From assembly GCA_963750965.1 (NCBI GenBank), contig CAVVSK010000013.1, positions 186,001-250,000 of the forward strand: a stretch of DNA of 64,000 bases, in the 5' to 3' direction. Below are positions 17,768 through 27,083 of this stretch, one piece after another. Below the pieces are notes generated by a model, which saw only the letters and a program-made list of their open reading frames with translations, had not been told where the DNA came from and ran no database searches. The stretch is from CANKHA01 sp963750965 (GTDB lineage: Bacteria; Pseudomonadota; Alphaproteobacteria; Rhizobiales; Xanthobacteraceae). The translations under genes and the position numbers were made by a program. The number at the start of each line of letters is the position of its first letter. Position 1 is the stretch's first letter.

Positions 17768-18313
17768 TTAGTAGCCGCCGCCACCAACTTGACCCACCGC
17801 GCCTGGGTCTCTGGGGGTCTGACCGACCTGGGCCGGGTCTCGTCTACCTCTACGCCGCAGAATCTCTTCTTGAGTGGTTCTGGACTGAGCTAACTGAATA
17901 AGACCAGTGCCGTGCTCCAGCTGCGCGACGAGCTGCTCTTGCGCCAAGTCGTCCATCGCGGCGGATGAAACGATATCAATCAAAGTCTGTCTGGAAACTT
18001 GGAACACGTTTGGAGCAATACCCAGCGTAGAGATGTTGTTCAACAGCTCGGGCAGCCGATTCATGTCGGCTTGAGTAGCATCGGCATACATGGAAGTGAG
18101 CGCCGATCGGATTGCCTCTTCCGTGAAAGATCCCTGAGTCCGGACAATCAATTCCAGCAGCGGATCAGCCAGATAATTCGACGTGATATCACGCGCCAGC
18201 GGTACCTTCACTTCACCAAGCGGTGGGGCGACCGATGCACCAGCGCTCTGGTTCATACCGACGGAAAGGGCCAAAATGCCGGCCGCGCCGATTAAACTTT
18301 TCCGATATTCCAT
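17768..18313 (-). CDS. Secreted hypothetical protein (181 aa)
   Basis: Starts MEYRKSLIGAAGILALSVGM with a signal peptide ending near AGA. The mature protein is mostly helical (ITSNYLADPLLELIVRTQGSF..) with several Leu-rich helices, then a low-complexity tail with RRRGRRDPAQVG and GQVGGGGY. It has no Cys and no recognisable catalytic motif, and I do not recognise the family. It is a single gene convergent with galE. Confidence 0.6.
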   Translation of the reverse strand: MEYRKSLIGAAGILALSVGMNQSAGASVAPPLGEVKVPLARDITSNYLADPLLELIVRTQGSFTEEAIRSALTSMYADATQADMNRLPELLNNISTLGIAPNVFQVSRQTLIDIVSSAAMDDLAQEQLVAQLEHGTGLIQLAQSRTTQEEILRRRGRRDPAQVGQTPRDPGAVGQVGGGGY

Positions 18314-18811
18314 GATTTATGTCCCGCCACATGTTTACGATTTCTTTACCTCTAGGCCAAAACCATATGAGGCGCAAGTTAGGCAGCGGTTTTGCGCAGG
18401 AATTACTCGGGTATGGATAACGTGTCTTTTTGGGACGTCACTCCTACGATGTTGGTTAATTTGCGCCAATTTGCGGGCGATGATCGGCGCTTTCGAGCTG
18501 ATCGGAGCGAGATCTGCTGCGAACCTGGCGGGAGTGATTTTGCTCGGGTTAAATTCTGGTAAAGCGTAGCCGTTCGGTCCCCACATCGCTGGGCATCCGC
18601 TCGGCGCGATCGACAATTAAAGATCGAGGCCTGATTACGCGGTGCTTTAGGCTTCGGTGCAGACCGTCGCCACGTTCAGCCACGCGGGCCGGCGGACGTC
18701 CGCCCACCAGCAGCACATCGAACATACGCGAGAATAGGCGATCCTGACGCGGCAATGCAGCGCGTCGATTCGCGCTACTCCATCGGGCCGGGACACAAGC
18801 GGCATTCGTCG
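18314..18811. other. Intergenic region without recognisable gene
   Basis: About 500 nt between the start of the secreted protein gene and the 3' end of the broken nucleosidase. Short frames exist on both strands, but none has a family-like sequence or a ribosome site. The reverse frame at 18549-18815 is Arg-rich and looks like chance coding in GC-rich DNA or decayed remains. Confidence 0.4.
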
Positions 18812-19578
18812 TCAACGGTCTCCGCTTGACCGGTGTTCTGTCGTCGAGCGTGACGCCTGACGTCCAAAAGTTGCGTGTTCGGGCCTCCAGTGCGACGGCA
18901 TCTGGGTCAAATCATCTTTATTGATCTCGCCCTGCGCAATCCGTGTCTTCAGACTTGCGATCGCTACTGCGAGATTCCTGTCGATGACAGGAAGCAGTTC
19001 CGTCCACTGCACGAGTTCGCCGGTGAGCGGCTTTTCACCGTCGCTGATGCCCTTGAAACCGATCAGCCAATGCCGAACCTCATCGCCACCTCGTTTAGTG
19101 CGGAATATTCCATATCCGCTAGGTCAGCGCCGGTTATGCCGTGATCGCTGACCACGCTCGCCCCGCTGCTACATGAAGCACAAGGAAAATCCGGCATAAT
19201 CGGCGCAGCCTCAACTGTCGCTGGATGAGGGCTGAAGGGCGTTTGGCCCCTGGCAAAGCCGAAAGCGCTGGCATCCATATCCCGATAATTCGAACGCGCC
19301 ACGCGATAGACCGCGCCCTGCTCCAGCGTTGCGCTGCCCGCCGATCCGAGATTGATGATCACGTCCGGTCTGCGCGACGGCTGCGTATCGATCAGTTGTA
19401 CTAGGGCATGCGTGAGCTCGATGGCAGCCTGCACCGGCCCGACGCCAGTGATCAGCGGCTTGATGCCGAGCTGTTTGAGGTGCGCGCCGTATTCATGTTC
19501 GGTGGCCATAACCAACAGCGCTGTAACGCCTCGGCCGAGTGGAAAAAGGAACTCTTGGTAGACAGGCATCATCCTCAT
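18812..19578 (-). pseudogene. MTA/SAH nucleosidase family gene, frameshifted
   Basis: The first frame (19578 to a stop at 19063) reads LLVMATEHEYGAHLKQLGIK, PLITGVGPVQAAIELT, VIINLGSAGSATLEQG, YRDMDASAFGF and ADLADMEYSALNEVAMRFGI. This is the order of motifs of 5'-methylthioadenosine/S-adenosylhomocysteine nucleosidases. Immediately after, a frame displaced by one base continues LIGFKGISDGEKPL then QWTELLPVIDRNLAVAIASL, the expected C-terminus. The junction, near 19066, looks like a 1-nt deletion. If corrected, the enzyme would cleave MTA/SAH to adenine and thioribose compounds in methionine salvage. It begins 8 nt after the monooxygenase stop, so the two form an operon. Confidence 0.75.
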
Positions 19579-19586
19579 TCAGCTGG

Positions 19587-21182
19587 CTACGCGACGCGCT
19601 TTACCCGGGCAGCCGTCCTCTTTGTTAAATGTAATTTCTCCGAGACATAATGCTCGATAGCATTGGCGTCAGGACGAATCCCACAGAGGCCGATATGGCC
19701 GTCGGGACGCAGGAGAAAGAAGGAAGGCTGCGGCAGCCCCGCGCGCGCCAGTTCCAAATCGTTTACGGGATCTCGGGGAATCACGTGAATGCGAAGCAGC
19801 TCGTCGAGATTAGGCACTTCCTCGGCCGGCGCCTGCTGGCCGATGACGATCAGGTGGAACTGGGTGTCGTTTAGTTTTTCGAACATGTCTTCAACCGGCC
19901 CGTTCGCCTGCAGCTTGAGCCGTAGCCACGGGAAGCGATCGCCTGCCTGCGGCGCGCCCTCGGGCAAACCTGTCAGCGACGTGGACAGTGAGCTCTTGCG
20001 GTAGTGAATGCCGGTTTGCGAGACGACTTTAAATGCAAATTTCTGAATTCGTTCGCGGCTCATCGCAAAAGCAGCGATGCGGGCGAGGACCTTGGTACGC
20101 AGCAGACCGGCAAGCCAGCTGTCGGACACGATCAGCCGAAACGCGCGGTCGGTCGTGTTGAGCAGCCAGCGCGCGATCGGCACGCGCTCTTCTTCGTATG
20201 AATCGAGCAACGCAGCATCGGCTTGGTTTTTGCTAACAAGCGCGAGCTTCCACGCGAGGTTATAGGCATCCTGCAGCCCGGTGTTCATGCCTTGTGCACC
20301 GACGGGGCTGTGGATGTGGGCGGCGTCACCGAGCAGGAAGCAGCGGCCCTCGCGAAAGCGCGAGGCGCTGCGGTGATGGATGCGGTAGGTCGAAAACCAG
20401 CTGCAGGTCTTGAACGACAATCCAACTTCCGCCTGCTTGTGCAAAAACGGGATCACATCCTCAAATTTCAGATCATCTCGATCCCGCAATGCCGGCGGTA
20501 AAATTCCGACGACCCGCCAGTGGTCCGTCCCGCGCATCGGAAACAACAGATGAAAGCCTTCACGCCAAAGGTAGACGTTAATCTCGTCGGGAACCATGTT
20601 CCCCGTCATCTCGACATCGGCAACGAAGAATACGTGCTCATAGGGCGCGCCCGGGAAGATGATGCCGCACAGCTCACGGACGGAGCTGCGCGCCCCATCA
20701 CAGCCGGCAACCCAGGCTGTCGAAATTTCGCGTGTGGTTGCATCAGGCAGCTTAACCGTTGCGGTGACCCCGTCTGTGTGCTGCTGAAGCCCTATCAGTT
20801 CAGTGTTCCACTGCACTGACGCGCCCCAATCGGCTAATTTTTCCCCCATGATCCGCTCATTGTCGTCCTGACCGAGGATGAGAATGAACGGATAGGGAGT
20901 CTGTTCTTTCCCCGCTTCGCCCAGCGGAACGCGCGCCATTTTCCGCCCTTGCGCCCACATATTGGCACCGGTGCCGCGCTTACCCAGCTCGAGCGCGCGG
21001 CCGGCGATACCCAGCTTGGCGTATATCTCCAGCGTGCGTGCCTGCACACCCAGCGCTCTCGTCTGCACCGACGGCCCAGCGTGCCGGTCGATGATCAGGG
21101 CGCGCACGCCTCGCCGCGCGAGTTGGTTGGCTAGCATCAAGCCGGTCGGCCCGGCTCCCACGATCAGCACGTCGGTATCCAT
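19587..21182 (-). CDS. FAD-dependent aromatic-ring type monooxygenase
   Basis: 531 residues. The N-terminal FAD-binding motif VLIVGAGPTGLMLANQLARRG has GAGPTG at residues 9-14. A GCDGARSSVR motif (FAD/NADPH) follows, and the ribityl-binding motif LLGDAAHIHSP with D near residue 286 and the sequence GAQGMNTGLQDAYNLAWKLA are diagnostic of the group A flavoprotein hydroxylases (PheA/TfdB/MhpA). The C-terminal ~130 residues resemble the thioredoxin-like domain of the phenol hydroxylase subgroup. Such enzymes hydroxylate phenolic rings using NAD(P)H and O2. It borders the catabolic island and could act in the same pathway, but no neighbour proves the substrate. Confidence 0.88.
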   Translation of the reverse strand: MDTDVLIVGAGPTGLMLANQLARRGVRALIIDRHAGPSVQTRALGVQARTLEIYAKLGIAGRALELGKRGTGANMWAQGRKMARVPLGEAGKEQTPYPFILILGQDDNERIMGEKLADWGASVQWNTELIGLQQHTDGVTATVKLPDATTREISTAWVAGCDGARSSVRELCGIIFPGAPYEHVFFVADVEMTGNMVPDEINVYLWREGFHLLFPMRGTDHWRVVGILPPALRDRDDLKFEDVIPFLHKQAEVGLSFKTCSWFSTYRIHHRSASRFREGRCFLLGDAAHIHSPVGAQGMNTGLQDAYNLAWKLALVSKNQADAALLDSYEEERVPIARWLLNTTDRAFRLIVSDSWLAGLLRTKVLARIAAFAMSRERIQKFAFKVVSQTGIHYRKSSLSTSLTGLPEGAPQAGDRFPWLRLKLQANGPVEDMFEKLNDTQFHLIVIGQQAPAEEVPNLDELLRIHVIPRDPVNDLELARAGLPQPSFFLLRPDGHIGLCGIRPDANAIEHYVSEKLHLTKRTAARVKRVA

Positions 21183-21327
21183 GGAAGGTCCTCGGGATTA
21201 GGCAATCTAAAAATCTTAGCTCGCCCTCGCTGCTGGCCCGCAAGCAAGACGCATCCACGGCTCAAGGTCGCCGACCGGCAACGATCAGTTTAGCGCCAGT
21301 CAGCATCATTAGGCTGTAGACAGGCTA

Positions 21328-21615
21328 TTAAACTGGTCGGACGAAGCCCGCTGGACGCCTTGAAGGCGCGGTTACCGGACGCAGCCCGCGGCGGAGCCTT
21401 ATCTGGGTTCGCTCGGCTTCTTCCAACGCCTGGTGCATGCGTTGGAAGTGCCGCCACTCGATCGAGCCGCCGGCGAAGGCGAAATAGATTTCCCAAGCGC
21501 TCTCGGGCACGCGTTCTCCAGACACCTCGGCCTCGAGCTCCCGCGCCCGGCGGACCAAATCTGGGTCCACCGGAATGTGCGGCTCTATCGGTTTGCCTTC
21601 ACATGCGCTGCACAT
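21328..21615 (-). CDS. Small CxxC hypothetical protein (95 aa)
   Basis: Begins MCSACEGKPIEPHIPVDPD. The paired Cys (C2, C5) could bind a metal, but no second CxxC exists, so it is not a full zinc ribbon. The middle contains WEIYFAFAGGSIEWRHFQRM and a charged helix, and the C-terminus is Arg/Pro-rich. It starts about 9 nt after the LVIVD protein stop and is probably cotranscribed with it and the SDR. No family is recognised. Confidence 0.55.
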   Translation of the reverse strand: MCSACEGKPIEPHIPVDPDLVRRARELEAEVSGERVPESAWEIYFAFAGGSIEWRHFQRMHQALEEAERTQIRLRRGLRPVTAPSRRPAGFVRPV

Positions 21616-21624
21616 GGGTCGATT

Positions 21625-22821
21625 TTAGCCGGTATATTCCAAAATGTGCATGCCGGTACCCCAGCGATCGACGAGGTAGATACGGCCGTGCTCGTCACAG
21701 CCGATATCGTTCGACTGAATCTCCTCGACCCCTTCTTCCAGCGCCGGAAGGAAGTGACCCACTTCGCGCGGCTTTAAAGGATCGCTGACGTCGACCGCGC
21801 GCAGGCCTGCGCTGAAATAGGTGATGAAGACCAAGTCTTTCCAAGGACCCTCGGACGGCATGTATTCGAGCACGTTGTGCGCCCCGAACCGGCCCGGCCG
21901 GTCGAAGAACGGTTTCCGCTCCGGGAACCACGTGGCGACCGGCGTCGGATTGCTCTCTTCGCGGATGTCCACCACCCACATGAACTGACTATCCCAAAAC
22001 TTCTTGCTGCCGTGCGCCTCGTCGGTGACGATGAGATAAGGACGGTCGCCGAGCGGCCATGCGGTATGCGTTTTTCCGAAGAAGGGCGGCGTCCAGCAGA
22101 CGTGACCGGCCAACTTCATATCCCGCAGATCGGTGCAGTCGATGATCGCGACGCCTCCGCCCAGGAAGGCGGCGAACATGCGGTTGCCCCGGATGTTGGG
22201 TGGCCCATGCACCGAGCAGACCTTGTCGCCCTTGGCGCGGTTGTCGCCCTTAGTGCCGGCCTTCTGCTGCGGCATTCCCCAGATGCTGATCAGCTCCGGC
22301 TTCACCGGATCGCGCGTGTCCAAAGTCCAGATCACGCGTCCTTCCCAGCCATCCGCCTGACTGGGCATGAAGGCGAGCTGGCGCGTGTTATCCACGCCGA
22401 AACGGTGTGGTCCAATGCCCGGCATGTCGTAGAAGCCGACCTGGCGCGGCTCCGCGGGCTTGCTGATATCGAAGATGAAAAAGCCGCATCGTGCGCCTTT
22501 TCCTTCGTCACCCTCGAGGGCTTCGGCGTTCACATAGAGGAAGCTGTCGCCAACGATCCGTAGCTTGTGCATGTGAAGCCCGGGCGGCGCGCGGAACTCC
22601 CATACCTTGCGCGGATTGCGCGGGTCGCTCACGTCATGTGCGGTGAACCCCTCAGGGCCGTTGTACCAGGAGCCGCCGACCGCCCCGACATAGGCGTGGT
22701 TATTCTTCACCTCGACGATACTGCCGCCACCCCACGCCGCCTCGCGGTCGTGACCGAGCAGGCGAAAATTCTTCGCGGAGCCTTCCCGCTTTACCGCTTT
22801 GACCTTGTCTGGGTTCAGCAT
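21625..22821 (-). CDS. LVIVD-repeat beta-propeller protein A
   Basis: 398 residues with no signal peptide. Repeated units of the form HDVSDPRNPRKVWEF, FDISKPAEPRQVGFYD, LDTRDPVKPELISIW and VDVSDPLKPREVGHFL are LVIVD-type beta-propeller blades. The protein begins NFRLLGHDREAAWGGGS and contains the conserved HMHKLRI, GPHRFGVD, HGPPNIRGNRMF and GAHNVLEY segments, with many His residues that could ligate a metal or substrate. GGGAGAAGG precedes the ATG. It is clearly paralogous to the protein at 29037-30206. Function is unknown; its operon with an SDR suggests a role in the same catabolic route. Confidence 0.8.
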   Translation of the reverse strand: MLNPDKVKAVKREGSAKNFRLLGHDREAAWGGGSIVEVKNNHAYVGAVGGSWYNGPEGFTAHDVSDPRNPRKVWEFRAPPGLHMHKLRIVGDSFLYVNAEALEGDEGKGARCGFFIFDISKPAEPRQVGFYDMPGIGPHRFGVDNTRQLAFMPSQADGWEGRVIWTLDTRDPVKPELISIWGMPQQKAGTKGDNRAKGDKVCSVHGPPNIRGNRMFAAFLGGGVAIIDCTDLRDMKLAGHVCWTPPFFGKTHTAWPLGDRPYLIVTDEAHGSKKFWDSQFMWVVDIREESNPTPVATWFPERKPFFDRPGRFGAHNVLEYMPSEGPWKDLVFITYFSAGLRAVDVSDPLKPREVGHFLPALEEGVEEIQSNDIGCDEHGRIYLVDRWGTGMHILEYTG

Positions 22822-22853
22822 TGACCTTCTCCCGGCTCAACGTTGAATTCGGA

Positions 22854-23636
22854 TTATATGCTCATTGTTACGCCGCCGTCGACGTGCAGGGCAGTTCCCG
22901 TGATGAAGCTGGCGCGCTCGGACGCGAGGAACGCCACCGCGTCTCCCACTTCCCGTGGGCGGCCCATGCGCCCGAGCGGGATCTTGGAGACGCGCTCCTT
23001 TCGCACTGCTTCTTCGCTCTGGCCGGTGATCTTTGCCCATTCGGTCATGGTTTCGGCCTGGCGATCGGTGTCGATGATATGGGGAATGATTGCATTCATG
23101 GTGATGCCGTCCTTTGCCAGGCTGCCGGCAAGGGCTTTGGTCAAATTCAGCACCGCCGCGTTGTTGAGGCCGACCGTGACAGTCGGCGCGTGCGGTTGGC
23201 GTGCGGCCACGCCGGAAATGTTTACAATTCGTCCCCATTTCTGCTTGCGCATGTGCGGGACGGCGTGCCGAAGCGTGCGGGCGTAGCCGTTTAGCTTCTC
23301 CTCGAAGATCCGCGTCCACTGTTCTTCTCCGATGGAAAAGAATTCGGATGGAATGACAGAGGCCGCAGAGTTTATCAGGATGTCGAGGCGTCCAAATGCT
23401 TCCGTAGTCTTGTCGATGAGTGCCTTTACCTGAGCGTCCTGGGTCAAGTCCGCCCTCACACTCAAGACCTTGCCGCTCCGCGCGAGCTCCTTGGCGGCGA
23501 CGTCGAGTCTGGCCTGATTCAAACCTGTCAGCACGACAGCTGCGCCTTCCGCGAGAAGGGATTCAGCGCATGCCCGACCAATTCCGCGGCTGCTCCCCGT
23601 GACGATCGCGACACGGTCCGCAAGTCCAAGATCCAT
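22854..23636 (-). CDS. Divergent SDR-family protein lacking the Tyr/Lys pair
   Basis: 260 residues with a classical SDR fold: TGSSRGIG (residues 13-20) for NAD(P), a LINSAAS motif around 88-94, NISG at 139-142 and a C-terminal GTALHVDGGVTMSI. The expected S-x12-Y-x3-K catalytic motif is not conserved: counting from S141, position 154 is Thr and 158 is Asn (segment PTVTVGLNNAAVL). A subgroup of SDRs with G-x-x-N-A-A at this place is known and may catalyse a different reaction. It is first in the operon SDR - LVIVD A - CxxC protein and divergent from the TctA gene. Confidence 0.85.
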   Translation of the reverse strand: MDLGLADRVAIVTGSSRGIGRACAESLLAEGAAVVLTGLNQARLDVAAKELARSGKVLSVRADLTQDAQVKALIDKTTEAFGRLDILINSAASVIPSEFFSIGEEQWTRIFEEKLNGYARTLRHAVPHMRKQKWGRIVNISGVAARQPHAPTVTVGLNNAAVLNLTKALAGSLAKDGITMNAIIPHIIDTDRQAETMTEWAKITGQSEEAVRKERVSKIPLGRMGRPREVGDAVAFLASERASFITGTALHVDGGVTMSI

Positions 23637-23917
23637 GCTGTCTCCGAAGTTTCTACAAGGCGCAGGTCAAGCGGCACGTGCCTGCATTTCGCATTCATTC
23701 TGGCAGAGCATAAAACAATAGCAACCGCCGCGACGAAACAAGCAATAATGGAAACATCATGTTTCCCAATAGCGCATGGTCATTCGGCCGCAGCGTGCGC
23801 TTGGTTCGTTGACTTTTGCGAGACTATCGGAACTACTTGACGCCGGTTTCCCGGACTAGCATTGGCCAGTCTCCACCGGTCTTCGTGCAGCGGCGGGCAC
23901 GCACAAGGGGGATGCGG
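23637..23917. other. Divergent promoter region SDR / tctA
   Basis: About 280 nt between the SDR and transporter starts. The part at 23700-23770 is AT-richer than its surroundings (AGCATAAAACAATAGC, AAGCAATAATGGAAACATCATG), consistent with back-to-back promoters. A forward frame is open from 23816 but its first 34 codons do not resemble TctA and are probably not translated. Confidence 0.4.
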
Positions 23918-25423
23918 ATGCTTGAGGCAATTGGTTCAGGGCTTTTGGCCCTGCTCACGCCTCAGGCGCTTCTCTTCATGCTGATCGGCATTTTGTACGG
24001 CCTGGTGATCGGCATTCTGCCGGGCCTCGGCGGCGTCGTCGCCATGACGCTGCTGCTGCCCTTCACCTACGGTCACGAAGTCGCCGCTACGCTGGCTCTG
24101 CTGCTCGGCGCGCACATCGCCACGCTCTGGGGCGATTCCGTCACCAGCATTTTGTTCAACGTGCCGGGTTCCTCGAAAAGTCTGGCTCTGGTGTTCGACG
24201 GCTATCCGATGACCTTGCGGGGCGAGGGGGAGCGCGCGCTCGGCGCGTCGGCCATGGCAGTTCTTCTGGGCGGGATCATTGGCGCCGTTTTTCTGGCGGC
24301 CTGCATTCCGTTCGTGCGGCCGATCATTCTGGCCTTGGGACCGGCGGAATATCTGATGGTGTCGCTCTGGGGTATGACACTCATCGCCACCTTCAGCGCC
24401 GGCTCGCTCTTCAAGGGACTGACAGCGGCCGCGCTCGGTGTGCTCATCGCCTTCATCGGCATGGACCCCGTCACCGCGACGTTGCGCTACACGTTCGGGG
24501 TGATGCACTTGTTGGACGGCATCTCTTTCCCGGTCGCCATGATCGGACTGTTTGCCGTATCGGAGATGATGAAGCTTCACCTGCGCGGCGACTCCATCGT
24601 CAGCCGGCAAGTGAGCACCGACAAGAGCTCGGTTTGGGATGGCGTGTGGGACACTCTTCGGCGCTGGCCGCTGGTGATCCGCTCAAGCATCCTCGGACTT
24701 TGGATCGGCGTGTTGCCGGGCGTGGGCGGAAGCGCCGCCGGCATCGCCGCCTATGCGCAAGCCGTGCAAACATCGAAGCATCCGGAAACCTTCGGCACGG
24801 GAAACGTCGATGGGGTCATCGCGCCAGATGCGACGCTCGGCGCGAACGAAGGCGGCGGGCTGTTGCCGACGCTCGCCTTCGGCATCCCGGGCGGGGACAG
24901 CATGGCGCTGCTGCTGATCGCCTTCATCAATATGGGCATCGCGCCCGGTCCGCAGATGCTGACCAACAACCTCAGTGTCGTTTTCAGCCTGGTCTGGATC
25001 ATCGTCCTCGCCAGCGTCATCACCGCCATCATCGGCATCATCATCTCGCCCTATCTCGCACGGATGCCGACCATCAACGAAGACCTGATGGTGCCGCTCG
25101 TGCTCTCGGTCTGCTTCTTCGGCGCCTATGCCACGCGGGGCGAAATGGCCGACGTGATCGTCTGCGCCGTCTTCGGCGTCCTCGGCTTCCTGATGGAGAA
25201 GTACCGCTATTCCCGGGCCAACCTCGTCATCGGCATGGTCCTGGCCACCATGATCGAGCGCAGCCTGCATGTGTCGCTGCAGATGTACGGTAACGACTTC
25301 ATCTTCACCCGCCCGCTGACGCTCACGCTCTTCCTGCTGGTTGTGCTGACTGCCGCCTGGCCCTTCCTGCGCCGTCGCAAACAGGCGAGAGCGCAGGCCG
25401 CCCTCGAGAAGGGGAGCCTGTGA
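23918..25423 (+). CDS. tctA: Tripartite tricarboxylate transporter, large permease TctA
   Basis: The start is taken at ATG 23918 (MLEAIGSGLLALLTP) with AGGGGG about 7 nt upstream. This gives 501 residues, the usual TctA length. About 11-12 membrane segments are apparent. Characteristic TctA motifs include GLVIGILPGLGGVVAMTLLL near the N-terminus, DSVTSILFNVPGSSKS, and the second inverted-repeat motif GVLPGVGGSAAGIAAY. With TctB and the periplasmic receptor it forms a secondary, ion-driven importer for carboxylates. The substrate is not predictable from sequence. The stop codon touches the TctB start (TGATG). Confidence 0.93.
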   Translation: MLEAIGSGLLALLTPQALLFMLIGILYGLVIGILPGLGGVVAMTLLLPFTYGHEVAATLALLLGAHIATLWGDSVTSILFNVPGSSKSLALVFDGYPMTLRGEGERALGASAMAVLLGGIIGAVFLAACIPFVRPIILALGPAEYLMVSLWGMTLIATFSAGSLFKGLTAAALGVLIAFIGMDPVTATLRYTFGVMHLLDGISFPVAMIGLFAVSEMMKLHLRGDSIVSRQVSTDKSSVWDGVWDTLRRWPLVIRSSILGLWIGVLPGVGGSAAGIAAYAQAVQTSKHPETFGTGNVDGVIAPDATLGANEGGGLLPTLAFGIPGGDSMALLLIAFINMGIAPGPQMLTNNLSVVFSLVWIIVLASVITAIIGIIISPYLARMPTINEDLMVPLVLSVCFFGAYATRGEMADVIVCAVFGVLGFLMEKYRYSRANLVIGMVLATMIERSLHVSLQMYGNDFIFTRPLTLTLFLLVVLTAAWPFLRRRKQARAQAALEKGSL

Positions 25424-25983
25424 TGAGCCGGCGGGCGCAGGAAAACCTCGTCGGCGTCATCGTGCTCGCCGTATTCGTGGTGATGCTCTATCTCACCTTT
25501 GGCTACAGCTCGCGCGCGCGGCTCGTGCCACTGCCGGTTTGCATTTTGGGCATCATTCTCGCTGTGGCTCAACTCCTCTGGCAGAATCTGCGCTCCGCCG
25601 ACGAACTGCGGGTCAGTTTTCTCGATGTGTTCGGCAGCCGCGGCACGGTCAAGACCCCGGCGGCGGCGGCGCAGGCTAGTCCAGGGCCGGCGCAGCCGCA
25701 GAGCACTGAAGTCAATGTCAAGCGTAAGCCGGGGGGAGAGCTCTCGGCCTTCGGCATCATCGCCATTCTACTGGCGCTGGTGTTCGTGGTCGGACCGTTG
25801 CCGTCGGTACTTCTCTTCACCGCGGGCTATCTCGCCCTGACCCGGCACTGCTCGCTTGCGCGCGCGATTCTCTACGCTTTGGTTTGCGCGGCCATTCTCT
25901 ATGGGCTGTTCGGATTCGCGCTTGGCGTGCAGCTCAACCGCGGCCTTTTGTCCGGCTTTATCTCGAATTTTGTGGACTTCTAA
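25423..25983 (+). CDS. tctB: Tripartite tricarboxylate transporter, small permease TctB
   Basis: 186 residues starting MSRRAQENLVGVIVLAVFVVML, with GGGGAG 7 nt upstream; a GTG three bases earlier is also possible. Four hydrophobic segments are visible: residues about 9-27, 37-53, about 110-135 and 140-170. They are split by a polar loop rich in Ala, Pro and Gln. This is the typical TctB layout. Low sequence conservation is normal for TctB, and the call rests on topology and position between TctA and the receptor. Confidence 0.87.
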   Translation: MSRRAQENLVGVIVLAVFVVMLYLTFGYSSRARLVPLPVCILGIILAVAQLLWQNLRSADELRVSFLDVFGSRGTVKTPAAAAQASPGPAQPQSTEVNVKRKPGGELSAFGIIAILLALVFVVGPLPSVLLFTAGYLALTRHCSLARAILYALVCAAILYGLFGFALGVQLNRGLLSGFISNFVDF

Positions 25984-26040
25984 CGAGCGTTCAAAACCAA
26001 GAAGAAGTAATCTCAACCATCTACGACAGGGAGGATAACA

Positions 26041-27057
26041 ATGTTCATCAAACGAAGATCGCTTCTGCTAGCAGCCGTTGCGGTTACCGCGGGTCTCTTC
26101 GCAGCTTCGTCGGTTCAGGCGCAGAACTTCTACGAAGGCAAGACGGTGACCATGATCGTGCCGCATTCGGCATCGGGCGGCTTTGCCAAGTATGCGCAGC
26201 TGCTGGCGCCGGAAATTCAAAAGCAGCTCAAGGCACGCACGGTCAAGGTCGAGCACCATTCGGGCGCCGGCGGGCTGGTCGGGCAGAACCTCGTCTGGCA
26301 TGCCAAGCCGGATGGGCTGACGTTTGGCCTCACCAGCGGACCCGGGCTTGTGCTCGCGCAGCTCGGCGGCGCCGAAGGCGTGCAGTTCGACGCCGTCAAA
26401 TTCACCTGGCTCGGCCGCGCGGCGCTCGATGACCGGGTGATTTTCGTCGGCGCGAAGTCGCCGATCAAATCGGTCGAAGACGTCGTCAAGCTCGGGCGCC
26501 CCTTCAAGGTGCCGAGCCAGGGCGTTGACGAGGACTTCTACGGCATGGCGATGCTCGCCGACATCCTTGGCTTCAAGCCCCAGTTCATCACGGGCTTCGA
26601 GGGCGGCGGAGACACCACTCTTACGGTTGTGAAGGGTGAGACCGACGGACGTCTCACCTCGTGGACATCCGCGGTCCCGATGCTGAAAACCGGCGACATC
26701 CGCCCGATCCTGTCGGTCGGCGAGGAGCGGTACAAGGACCAGCCGGACGTCCCGAACGCGCTCGAACTCGTCAAAGATCCGGTTAAGCAGAAGACGATCC
26801 GGGCGTTGATCAACATACAGCGGGTGCACAGAAGCCTGTTCGGACCTCCCGGAATGCCGCCCGCAGTCACGGACGAATTGCGAGCCGGCATTCTGGCGGC
26901 GCTGAAGGACCCGCAACTGCAGGAAAACGCCAAGAAGGCAAACTTGCCGATTAACCCGATGGACGGGGCCACTCAGCAGAAGGTGGTTGCTGAGATTTAC
27001 GAGGCCAGCGGCGACATCACCCGCATCGCGAAAGCGGCGACGGCGACGATCAAGTAG
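26041..27057 (+). CDS. tctC: Tripartite tricarboxylate transporter receptor (TctC/Bug family)
   Basis: 338 residues with a strong AGGGAGG site and a signal peptide (MFIKRRSLLLAAVAVTAGLFAASSVQAQ). The mature protein starts NFYEGKTVTMIVPHSASGGFAKYAQLLAP, the Bug-family ligand-pocket start, and contains HHSGAGGLVGQN. The usual GG-x-D-x-x-A-R there is replaced by GGFAKYAQ, a variant that probably changes carboxylate recognition. It binds the substrate in the periplasm for the TctAB permease encoded just upstream. Confidence 0.88.
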   Translation: MFIKRRSLLLAAVAVTAGLFAASSVQAQNFYEGKTVTMIVPHSASGGFAKYAQLLAPEIQKQLKARTVKVEHHSGAGGLVGQNLVWHAKPDGLTFGLTSGPGLVLAQLGGAEGVQFDAVKFTWLGRAALDDRVIFVGAKSPIKSVEDVVKLGRPFKVPSQGVDEDFYGMAMLADILGFKPQFITGFEGGGDTTLTVVKGETDGRLTSWTSAVPMLKTGDIRPILSVGEERYKDQPDVPNALELVKDPVKQKTIRALINIQRVHRSLFGPPGMPPAVTDELRAGILAALKDPQLQENAKKANLPINPMDGATQQKVVAEIYEASGDITRIAKAATATIK

Positions 27058-27083
27058 CCGCGGCAGCCGGTCAGCAATAATGG

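Noticed and set aside
18549..18815. 88-codon reverse frame in the 18.3-18.8 kb gap
   Set aside because: Arg-rich, no ribosome site, no family; likely chance.
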